Source of the DNA: Lunularia cruciata | Lineage: Eukaryota; Streptophyta; Marchantiopsida; Lunulariales; Lunulariaceae | Length of the DNA: 64,000 nt | Direction: 5' to 3' | NCBI GenBank assembly: GCA_948567375.1 | Contig: OX419759.1 | Location: 28,745,493-28,809,492 of the forward strand | Shown here: positions 11,531-20,008 of the stretch, piece by piece | How positions within the stretch are numbered: the first letter of the stretch is position 1 | Layout: every line of letters begins with the position of its first letter | Made by a program: the position numbers and the translations under genes | The notes under the pieces: generated by a model | The model's input: only the letters and a program-made list of their open reading frames with translations | Database searches by the model: none | What the model was told of the DNA's origin: nothing

Positions 11531-12309
11531 TGTTGGGGGCGGCTCAGCTGATTATGCGGCATCCTTTGTTTTCAGCCAGTGACATGTTTACATTGGGAGT
11601 TGACCCAGCCCCAGTGTTCCGGTTGGCTGCCACATTGTGTGAGAGTAGGGATGGTGCAGTTCCTACTACTAGAGCATAGGTGGTTGGTAGTAGAGCTGAC
11701 TTGGTTGAGGAGCATGGGATCCGTTCAGCGACCAGTGGTTTATGGCAAGCAGCAGCGGCTAGACTAGAGGAGTTGCCAACTAGACCGGCCTTTGAGAGAG
11801 CACGGTTTACACCTGGTGTTGTCCTATTGGATAACCAAAGGGGGATTTTTTGTTTGGTGGGACCTTTAGGGAAGGTCTATACACCACAAAGAGTCTTGTT
11901 AGACTTTGGTGTGCAGCCCCTTATGTTGGGGAAGGCTGCAGTTGTCGATTTGGAGTTACGGAAGACCGATGTGGAGAGATGTCCATTTCAGATCCAGACA
12001 TCTCTAGGTTGTGGTTTGACACAGTACATCACACGTGGGGAGCTTGTTGTCCAGGTTCAGCCTGGTCATCCGACTGATAGCTTGGTGGTGAGAGCTCAGG
12101 CTATTGCGATGATAGCTGAGTCATATGATGTGCTAGTTGGGGGAGCAATGTTATACCCCATGGGTTTTAGCATTGACTATTGGGAGGAGACAACCTCTTA
12201 TAGACCTGGTTGGCAGTCTGGTGAGGGACGGGTATATCGCCTACCAATACGCTTCAGTAGTGGAAGTCTTGGCTCACTACAGTCGCGACCATGGCAACAT
12301 CAGTTTTAG
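11527..12309 (+). pseudogene. Aspartic protease region of element H
   Basis: A new frame begins near 11527 (MMLGAAQLIMRHPLFSASDM). The retropepsin-like core is RVLLDFGVQPLMLGKAA near 11890-11942, where D-F-G stands at the usual D-S/T-G active site; the Phe may be a point change from Ser. The second half reads DVLVGGAMLYPMGFSIDYWE, like the D-x-L-L-G-x-x segment of Ty3 proteases. It would cut the Gag-Pol polyprotein. A stop near 11677 and a frame break near 12300 disable it. H2 shares the upstream part (for example LAATLCESRDG at about 40600-40656) and loses homology just after this domain. Confidence 0.75.
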
Positions 12310-12563
12310 CTTTTAGTGGTGCAGTTACTTGGCCTGGTGACTTGTTGGAGGGGAACGCCCATGCAGAGGATACTCCAGTACCAAAGGAGATCACTCGGCT
12401 TTGGAGTACGAGTGGGATTGTTCCATCCACCTTGGATGTTCCATTGTGGAGTTCAGAGGAGGTATTGCAGCAACATGCAGATCAGTTGGTGCACTAGGCT
12501 TGGAGTGGAGCCTTCTTACCATCAAGAGATGAGTGTGAAGATGAGCCTCTAGAGGCGATTGCT

Positions 12564-13771
12564 TTGACACCTCTGGATACCACACTCATTGCTTGGCAGT
12601 ATCCAGTAGAAGAGATATGCCTATTGGAGTTGTTTGGTGGGTGTAGCACCGGACTAGCTGAGGCGAGTATCCGAGTACAGAGGTACTTGTATGTAGAGAG
12701 AGATGAGACTGCTAGGCGAATCTCTCTACATCATGTGGCGCACTTGGCCTATCGGTATTCAAAGTTATTATTGATGTCAGCAGTTAGAGGTTACCAGAAG
12801 GCCCTACCATGAGACATTTCCTTACTGGGAGCGCATGACCTAGAGAGACATGGGCCTATTCACTTGGTGATTTCTAGATGGCCATGTTAGGGACATACAC
12901 ATGCGGGTTGCGGTTTGGGTCTTCAGGATCCTCATTCTGGTGTGTTTTGGGAAATGTTACGGATACTACAACATCTCTAGGTTCATCAGTCTGTTTCTCT
13001 AGCTTACCTTTTGGAGAAGGTTCCTTTGATGGGTGATTCTTGCACTAGAGTGGTGGCAAGTACACATCAGGTCCATTCTTGGATGGGACCAGCTGTATTG
13101 TTAGATGCAGCTAGAGTGGGATCACGGGCTCATCGTCTTCGTCTTTGATGGACGAACCTCTTACCCAGAGAGGTTCTATAGCGTGCTTATGATGGGATTC
13201 AACAACTTGACCACATCCTTGTTGATGATATCTTGGATGTTGGGCATCAGTCTCAAACAGTGGTAGTGGCTGATAGGTCACCTATGGCAATGGTGAACCT
13301 AGTTGGACAGCCTAGAGCCACATTTCTCACACTCATGGGTTCCCAAGCTCTCATGCTTTTCGAGAGAGAGGACCTCGACTTGTTTAGGACTCACAGTTAC
13401 AGCAGTTGGTGGAGCCCAACACTAATGAGAGAGAGCGGGTGATGGGTTTTTGCACCGGTATTACGACTGTTCCAGCAATGTTAGAGGCATCTAGGCGTCA
13501 GGTGTTAGGTCAGGCTATGGACCTGAACTGTTTGACCTGGATTGTGAGCCTTGGCTTGGCAGAGCAGCGTAGGATGCGCTTGATAGGCATCACCTCTCGG
13601 ACACTTGTGAGCCCTGTGCCTATCGAGATGATTCAAGCACATGCTGGGGGCAATGGACCGAGTAGACATGGTATTCTTGGGACACATCTAGTAGCTACTA
13701 GGGAGAGTGGTCTACTTGGAGTCCATCCAGGTGAGCGTGGGCTACTTGGATTACACCCTTGGTCCACATGA
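12564..13771 (+). pseudogene. C5-cytosine DNA methyltransferase domain inside the pol of element H
   Basis: Motif I is LLELFGGCSTGLAEA (FGG at 12633-12641), followed by YLYVERDETARRISLHH (motif II-like, cofactor ribose). Motif IV is GPIHLVISRWPC, with the catalytic Cys codon TGT at 12885-12887. The expected next Gln is now TAG (12888-12890, from CAG), then GHTHAGCGLGLQDPHSGVF, a typical post-PCQ segment. Motif VI is LLEKV (13011-13022), where ENV is usual. A later block is HRLRL, stop, WTNLLPREV, like the motif IX region of plant DRM/DNMT3 enzymes. After a frame shift near 13440 the C-terminal block is ERERVMGFCTGITTVP. Five in-frame stops lie between 12810 and 13200. Position between protease and RT, in the polyprotein frame, shows it belongs to the element. 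It would have methylated cytosine in DNA. Confidence 0.85.
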
Positions 13772-14908
13772 GATGCAGCTAGAGGACGTGTGGAGCTTGC
13801 AGCCAGAGTGGAGGGAGTTTTTCACACAGAGGTTGGGACCTCTAGTGGTCGGGAGCATGACACTATTGCTCCCAAGGGCCCAGTGTAGCAACCAGTCAGT
13901 ACGTCTTCCACTCCTACTACAGTTACAGAGGATACTTGGGCGCCAGATCTTGGACCCAAGCTTACTAAAGAGGAAAGACGGAGGGTTTGGAGGTTCTTGA
14001 GGAGCCACACAAGTTGTTTTGCCTTCAGTATGAAGGATTTGGGTGCTCTGAAGGGACCAGGTATACGGATTGAGTTGACTAGCGACACACCATTTTTCCG
14101 ACGTCCTTATCAATATAGTGATATGGAGAGGACATTGATTCAAAGCCGGAGTAGTGACCTTTTTGAGGCTAGTTTGGTGGAGATTTCACATGGAGAGTAT
14201 GCATCAGCGATAGTGATGCCAGCCAAGAAGGATACGCATGGCAACTATACAGATAGCCGGATGTGTAGAGATTACCGTCCTATCAACCAACAGACCAGGG
14301 CTGATCGGTATGCCATGCCTACACCAGAGGAGATTTTTGATGCGATTGGGCATGCAAAGGTCTTCAGTACTTTGGATCTTCGAGCGGGATATCATCAATT
14401 GCCGATCAAGGAGGAGGATAAGTCCAAGATAGCATTTTGGGCTATTGATCCTCACGGCAAGGATGTGTTATATCTGTGGAGGTTCTTACCATGTGGGTTG
14501 AAGAACGCTCCTGCTGAGTTCCAGAGGATCATGGATAGGATCCTAGCTAGATTGTATTTTGCTCGGTGCTATATTGATGACATTTTGGTTTATAGCACTA
14601 CTATGGAGGAGCATGAGAGACAATTGTTGGAGGTGTTTGAGAGGTTGAGATCTCATGGACTCAAATTACATCTTGGGAAGTGTAGGTTCTTCCATGAGCA
14701 GGTTGAGTATTTGGGTCACACTATCTACCCCGGAGGACTTGGTGTTCAGCAGACCAAGGTGGAGGCTATTGCACGTATTCCTCGGCCTATGGATGTGAGC
14801 AGAGTGCGAGCATTTCTTGGGTTGGCGAACTTCTATCGCTGCTATGTTAGAGGATTTAGTGCCATTGCCAAGGCCTTGACAAAGCTGACCAAGCTTACAC
14901 ATGAGTGA
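13772..14908 (+). pseudogene. Reverse transcriptase of element H
   Basis: Ty3/gypsy reverse transcriptase. The connector from the methyltransferase (TKEERRRVWRFL, near 13960) leads into IRIELTSDTPFFRRPYQYS, then IVMPAKKD, MCRDYRPIN, HAKVFSTLDLRAGYHQLPI, LPCGLKNAPAEFQRIMDRIL, the catalytic YIDD (14570-14581), LHLGKCRFFHEQVEYLGH and the thumb segment RAFLGLANFYRCYV. All motifs are present and 303 residues are open from 13997, the longest intact stretch in H. A stop at 14906-14908 ends it before RNase H. It copies the element RNA into DNA. Confidence 0.93.
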
Positions 14909-15400
14909 TGTTGGGGAGATGAGCAAGAGAGAGCTTTTGTAGAGCTCAAGGAGTGGTTGACATCTGCTCTTATTTTGAGGAGTCCGATCAGGGGATGACC
15001 ATTTCAGGTTCACACTCATTGGAGTATGTTGGGGCTTGGAGCGGTGCTCACCCAACATGATGATGAGGAGAAGGAGTTTGTGGTGGCCTATGCTAGTCGC
15101 TCCAACAATTCAGCGGAGGCGAAGTATAGTTCATATGAGGGAGAGTGCTTGGCAGCAGTTTGGGCAGTAGCACATTTCCGATGTTACCTATTTGGTAACC
15201 CCTTCACTCTCATCACTGATCATCAGCCGCTGAAGTGGTTGATGGAGTCCGACAAGCTTTCAGGGAAGCTTGCACGATGGGCTCTGATTTTATAGGAGTA
15301 TGATTTCACAGTTGTTCACAGACCTGGAGTGGTGAACCGTAATGCAGATGGGTTGAGTAGAAACCCATGTCCCAACCAGCAAGATCAGACCGGAGCACGT
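14909..15400 (+). pseudogene. RNase H domain of element H
   Basis: Same frame as the RT. It shows LGLGAVLTQHDDEEKEFVVA, YASRSNNSAEAKYSSYEGE (catalytic Glu region), AVWAVAHFRCYLFGNPF, the TDHQPLKWLM motif with catalytic Asp, and the ending VVHRPGVVNRNADGLSRNP. It degrades the RNA strand during cDNA synthesis. Stops at 15293-15295 and before 15026 break it. Confidence 0.9.
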
Positions 15401-16860
15401 TGGCATGGTGAGACAGATGAGGAGATGGTGCCAGGGTGGCATGCATCGGCCTTTCTGTGTATATTTGTAGAGGCTTTGGTGGTATCTCTCTCAACGCAGA
15501 CAGGAGGAGTTATTGAGGTCACAGATCCAGAGAGTGAAGATATTGGTACAGTTCAGCAAGACATTCATGATAATGTCTTAGTGATGGACTATCTTTGCAT
15601 TGGTGTTGTGGGTGGCACAGTTGGGGCCAAGGAGAGAGACCATGTTCTTCAGCGAGCCAGACAATTCAGATTGGAGGGTAGACACCTTTTGCATGTATGG
15701 GAGGATGGTAGAGTACGAGTAGTACCATTTCCATCTCAGAGACCATAGTTGGTCCGTCATGCTCATGAGGAGCTAGGACATTTTGGAGTAAAGCGTACGT
15801 ATAGCTTACTTCAGAGTCATTATTGGTGGCACGGTATGCAGACCAAGGTACAGCAGTTTGTTGCCAGATGTGTGGTTTGTGACCGAGTTAGAGCATCATT
15901 CAATGCTCCTACGCCACAGTTACACCCATTACCTATCATGGATTGGGTTACCGTTGGAGTTTGGACTTTGCCGGACCTTTACCGCTGACTATGAGACATC
16001 ATCGGTATGTTTTGGTGATGGTGGAGCACTTTTCCAAGTGGATTGAGTTGGTGGCACTTCCTGACAAGTCTAGTGAAGCGACAACTTACTCGTTCCTAGA
16101 TCGAGTTCTTAGTCATTTTGGTGCACCAGCTGAGGTTTTGACTGATCAGGGTACAGAGTTCTTGGGGGAGTTTCAGGTCTTGTGTGACAAGGCTTTGATT
16201 GATCATTGTACTACATCTTGAGATCACCTTGAGGCAAATGGCTTAGCAGAGATAGTGGTTTAGACGGTGAAGAGAGGATTGCAAAAGTATGGTTTGCAGA
16301 GAAGCCACTTGGGAGATTGGGATCTCCAATTACCTTGGTTGGCCATGGGCTATCAATTCAGCTGGCAAGCCTCCTTAGCATCCTTCTCTCCATACTTTCT
16401 ACTCTATGGATGAGATCCAGATTTACCTGCAACCATTTGTCAAGATGCTACTGTAGTTTTGGACTTGGATGACCCCGATGTATGGATGAGCGCATGTTCT
16501 CAGCGGGCAGAGATCTTCCGGAGAGTGATGCCGATGGCCTTTGAGAATTTGGCAATTGCTCAGCATAGAGATACTTAATGCTCTGCTACCATTCAAGGAG
16601 GAGGTTATAGACCCTTGATCCATCAATTTCATCCAGGCGACTATGTATATCTACAGCTGATAGCACCGATGATACTTGATGTTTCTATAGGCCGCACTAT
16701 CTTGAGAGTGCGCGAGGTTTTGCCATCTGGAGTCCTTGTGTTAGAAGGACATGATGGTGTTCTTTGGAAGGATCATGTGTGCAATTGTGCACCATGCCAC
16801 CTCCCAAACATTGATGGTACTATGGACCCAAGCTTGGCACTTGTACGTGCAGGCTTGAGG
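15401..16860 (+). pseudogene. DDE integrase of element H
   Basis: After a linker, the HHCC zinc-binding domain is at 15749-15895 (VRHAHEELGHFGVKRTYSLL, then CVVCDRV). A frame shift lies near 15940. The catalytic core has Asp in WSLDFAG (15964-15966), Asp in LTDQGTEFLGEF (16144-16146) and Glu in NGLAEIV (16249-16251); the second Asp and the Glu are 35 codons apart, as in DDE integrases. The C-terminal part has HQFHPGDYVYLQL and LRVREVLPSGVLVLEGHDG. It would insert the cDNA into chromosomes. No tyrosine recombinase is present. Stops at about 16219, 16261, 16411 and 16576 break it. Confidence 0.9.
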
Positions 16861-17001
16861 TGTATGTAATGTGGCTCTTTTGGTGGAGTTGCTACTATGT
16901 TAGTGTATGATAGCTGTTCGAGAGGATGGCATATGGCATGTATGATTCCTACCCTCACGGTGGTTCCTCAAGGACAGTGGTTATGTCCTAGATGTACTTG
17001 A
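16861..17001 (+). pseudogene. PHD finger after the integrase of element H
   Basis: In frame with the integrase tail: C-M-stop-C at 16861-16872 (TAA where CAA or CAG is expected), then MLVYDSCSRGWHMACM, VPQGQWLCPRC and a stop at 16999-17001. This fits C4-H-C3 zinc spacing: Cys pair, then a position now Tyr (TAT at 16906-16908, one change from TGT) and Cys at 16915, His in GWH, Cys in MAC, and the final CP-RC pair (last Cys 16993-16995). PHD fingers read histone H3 tails. In chromoviruses a chromodomain stands at this place, so a role in choosing insertion sites is inferred. Confidence 0.85.
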
Positions 17002-17154
17002 CCTATAGCTAGTTCATTCTTTATATGGTAAAGATTGCAGACAAGCAACTAACGATGGGGCTCCATAGCACCTGGCCTCCTGATCTTTGCCCATTAGAGG
17101 GTATACCATATACTTAGAGAAGATGGCTATCTGGAGTTAGAGGGACCTAACTGC

Positions 17155-17170
17155 CAGCTAGGGGGGTGAT
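17155..17170 (+). promoter_or_regulatory. Polypurine tract of element H
   Basis: GCTAGGGGGGTGAT lies immediately before the B1 repeat (TGTGGCAC at 17171). This is where plus-strand cDNA would be primed, so reverse transcription should define the repeat start at 17171, not at TGTCACGC. Confidence 0.7.
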
Positions 17171-17275
17171 TGTGGCACTTTAGAGTCTATGTATGACTTA
17201 TGTGTGAGTTGTGTTTCTATAGTGTATGATGTTGACAATGATGTATGTTGTGTAGCGATGTATATATGCACGACA
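17171..17275 (+). repeat. Repeat B1 of element H
   Basis: A 105-base segment from TGTGGCACTTTAGAG to GCACGACA, repeated at 17728-17832 as B2. It is followed by GC and then A2, giving the palindrome GACAGCTGTC at the B1/A2 join. It is absent from the 5' end of the element. Confidence 0.9.
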
Positions 17276-17277
17276 GC

Positions 17278-17727
17278 TGTCACGCCATTTGTAGTTCCAC
17301 ATCTAGATGCTCGGACACTGGAGTTTCAGTGATAGTAGTTAGAGTTATTCTAGCAGTTTCTCAGAGACTACTTTCCGACGGTTAGATTTTGTGTTTGGGG
17401 TACTGACTTCACGGTGGGGCCCACCATCGCTTTGCACCATTTGCACCGTCAAGTGTGCCATTGGCGGGGCCGTTAGAGTTTCAGTGCTAGCTCAAGTCCA
17501 GGGGGTATAGTTTTAAAGTGAGCTCCAGAGAGCTCACTTCTCTGATGTTGAGCCTTTGAGCTCTTGGCTATGGTGGACAGAGGCCGGCAAGTGTCACCTG
17601 GATTCTCTATGCTTGAGTGGGTGTGGCTTGATTGTAATCAGTGCCCAGTTGTTGGCAATTTATAGAGTGAGAGATCAAGTATTGATCTGAGTTGAGTTGA
17701 GTTGAGAGTGTTAAGCAATCTGATTAT
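17278..17727 (+). repeat. Repeat A2 of element H
   Basis: Copy of A1 (7919-8366), from TGTCACGCCATTTG to CAATCTGATTA, followed directly by B2. B1 plus A2 (17171-17727) would be the LTR in the ordinary reverse-transcription sense. Confidence 0.9.
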
Positions 17728-17832
17728 TGTGGCACTTTAGAGTCTATGTATGACTTATGTGTGAGTTGTGTTTCTATAGTGTATGATGTTGACAGGAATG
17801 TATGTTGTGTAGCAATGTATATATGCATGACA
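17728..17832 (+). repeat. Repeat B2 of element H (right terminus)
   Basis: A second 105-base B copy from TGTGGCACTTTAGAG to GCATGACA. It ends at the 4-base host duplication GAGC (17833-17836), after which the gag of element G resumes. Confidence 0.9.
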
Positions 17833-18487
17833 GAGCAACTACGACTTGTGGTGCAACCCTTGTCACCAAAGTATCAGAAGTTCCACCATACTTGTAACCT
17901 TGAGGAGGATGCACAACCTCCTTTACCACCAAATCACTCTCATCCCCTTCTAAACTCTCCTCCATACGAATTGCGATTTTGATAGCTTCAACCTTGGAAG
18001 AAGGTTTCTCATATCTCACCTTGCTTTTAATTTGTGGTCTCAACCCTCTCACAAAATTCTTGGTGAGCATGGCTCCTCTGCCAATCATAGTAGTCTCCGC
18101 ATCATCCTCACCCTTCCTCAATACTATGCAAAATCTGGACTCTAAATTTTCCACTCTTTTCACATAGACTCTCACTTTCTCTCCTTCTCCTTGCTTGAGA
18201 AAGGTAACCTCACTCATCAATCTCTCATAACTCTCATCCAAGAGAAAGTTCTCAATGAGTGCTGAAGTCAAACTCGCCCAAGACTCTTCTTCCCTAACTC
18301 TCCTCTCTCTTTTTTGGTATTCTGACTCATACCATGTAAGTATTGCATCCTCAAAGAAATCTGGTAATAAAGAGGCCAACTCATTCTTCCTCCTCTCATT
18401 TTTTTCTATGCAAGCTCTCATGAAGTCTCTCACAAAGAGTTCCACATCTTCTCCATCCTTGCCAAAGAAAACAAGAAGTTTCCCCAT
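17833..18487 (-). pseudogene. Gag N-terminal half of element G
   Basis: Minus-strand Gag starting with ATG at 18487 (MGKLLVFFGKDGEDVELFVR). It holds the retrotransposon gag domain: LLPDFFEDAILTWYESEYQK, SLTSALIENFLLDESYERLM, VKRVENLESRFC, AMLTKNFVRGLRPQIKSKV. About 220 residues are open, so this half looks intact. It stops at 17833 where element H is inserted and continues at 7918 downwards. The frame joins properly if one copy of GAGC is removed. Confidence 0.87.
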
Positions 18488-18718
18488 CTTAACCTCTCAC
18501 TATCTTTCTTTCTCTCAATTTTTTTCTCTTTTCTTTTCTCTCACTCTATAACTAATAGACTATGTACATGAGTGACAAGATTTGAGAGTAATCCACCCTA
18601 GGGAACACAAAAGGTTCAGGTTGCTCCAAGATTTCTATAGCAACATCAAATCCTAGAGTGCATATTAATCGAACCCTCATAGATAGTTTATCCATAAGTT
18701 GAAAGATTATCTCCATTA

Positions 18719-19430
18719 CTAATCTTGAGAACTAGCTGATGAAGGTGGGATTATTTTTGTAGTTGTACTAAGACTCTCTCCAAGATCGTTCACCAAAGTC
18801 TCCAAAAGTGATTTTACTCCACTACACTCATGTCCTTTTGGAAGTCCTTCAACTCCCCAGACCTCACACAACTCCTTGGTCTTAGATCTTCTCTCTCCCA
18901 ATCTTGGTGGAGAAGGTCCAACATGCAAACCCAAGTCAAGTAAGCCTCTCCTTTCCCTCAATCTCTTGCTCTCAAAGGTCAATGGACATGAACTTGCCTT
19001 ATGTCCCTTCTCTCCACATAGAAAGCACTTAGACTCACTCTTTCCTCCAAGTGGTGTAGGTTTTTGGATCCTCTCAACACTCTCTTCAAATTCTATTGTA
19101 AACTCTCTTTTCCTCAAATCCACCCCTAGAATCACCTCAAACCCTTGAGGAACCTTGCATAGTCTCAATTTTCACTCTTGGTGACCCTCCATGTTCCCAA
19201 GATGAATCTAAACACTCAAACATGCTTTTTGTTGCTCTCAAACTCCTCATGCATGAGATCTCCACTCTAAAGAATTGACCCTTCCTCAAAATTTCACTCA
19301 GATTTCTCAACTTGTATGTGAGAGTCCTCTGAAATTTTTCACACGTGATCACAACTCCAAGGTGTCCTCCCTGCAAAATTTCAGATCTTTTCATTGAGCC
19401 ATTTGGACTAGACACATTTCTATTCAGCAC
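18719..19430 (-). pseudogene. Zinc-knuckle ORF upstream of element G gag
   Basis: Two overlapping minus-strand frames (19430-19137 and 19168-18719) look like one protein split by a frameshift near 19150. The first has FFRVEISCMRSLRATKSM; the second has REFTIEFEESVERIQKPTP, then a CCHC knuckle CFLCGEKGHKASSC (about 19008-19050) and a basic tail. It precedes the Gag start at 18487, an unusual place for a knuckle. It might be an extra ORF of element G, or part of an older element under it. I do not recognise the rest. Confidence 0.5.
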
Positions 19431-20008
19431 ACATATTTCAGATTTGCTCTGAAAACCACCCCCCTCACTTCAAAAACTTATAACTCCCTGCTCAAGAATG
19501 ATCTCTCTCTAATTTTTTGTGTCAGCAGGTAGGATATAACATACCAAATTTGATTGGGAAGTTCACAACAATCCACTGAAAATTAAATAAATGGCAGCCT
19601 CTATACAATTTTCCAGAGAGCATGCAATTGCGGGAGCAATTTACCTCATCAACTTTCAAAAATTCTAGCCCAATACCCATAATAGCTCTCACAATAATTC
19701 CAAGTTTGCTAACTGAAGTACAACCCAAGATATCATGTGCAGAAATATCAAGTTCTGCTCTCAAACTTGAGATTTTGCCCAAAATCACCTTAAATCCCCA
19801 ATGAGGTATCTGCAATTCACCTAACATAATCTCTCCAAATCCTCTCATGTGTACAAGATGTACAAAATCACCTCAAAGACATTGTAATTAACTACAAGGT
19901 ATACAAATGGATCTTGGTTCTCTAACATAAGTTCAGCCCTCTCCTCTCCTAATGTTCTCTCCAAGTGAGCTCTCATAGCCTCCTTTAGCCTAATGTAAAA
20001 TTGAACGT
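19431..20008 (-). other. Unidentified sequence between element G and LTR B
   Basis: Minus-strand frames are open in part (19848-19522, with GFKVILGKISSLRAELDIS; and before it AHLERTLGEERAELMLENQ), but I do not recognise them. It may be leader or LTR of element G. At 20009 it ends abruptly against LTR B, which lacks its first part. Confidence 0.4.

Larger units (their letters stand above)
7919..17832 (+). mobile_element. Element H: Ty3/gypsy-like retroelement with DNA methyltransferase and PHD finger, split-repeat ends
   Basis: A 9.9-kb plus-strand element inserted in the gag of element G. It is bounded by TGTCACGC at the left and GCATGACA at the right, a near-perfect inverted pair, with the 4-base host sequence GAGC on both sides (7915-7918 and 17833-17836). 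Order: repeat A1, 1.4-kb leader, gag with two zinc knuckles, protease, C5-cytosine methyltransferase, reverse transcriptase, RNase H, DDE integrase, PHD finger, polypurine tract, then repeats B1, A2 and B2. It carries many stops and about four frame breaks (near 11503, 12300, 13440 and 15940), so it is dead. A relative, H2, lies at 40031-44171 with the same 5' end. Confidence 0.88.

Noticed and set aside
11495-11535. Programmed frameshift between gag and pol of H
   Set aside because: H2 reads through without a shift; a small deletion in H explains it.
12564-13771. Methyltransferase as bacterial contamination or a separate host gene
   Set aside because: It continues the polyprotein between protease and RT, shares the element's decay pattern, and has no introns or start of its own.
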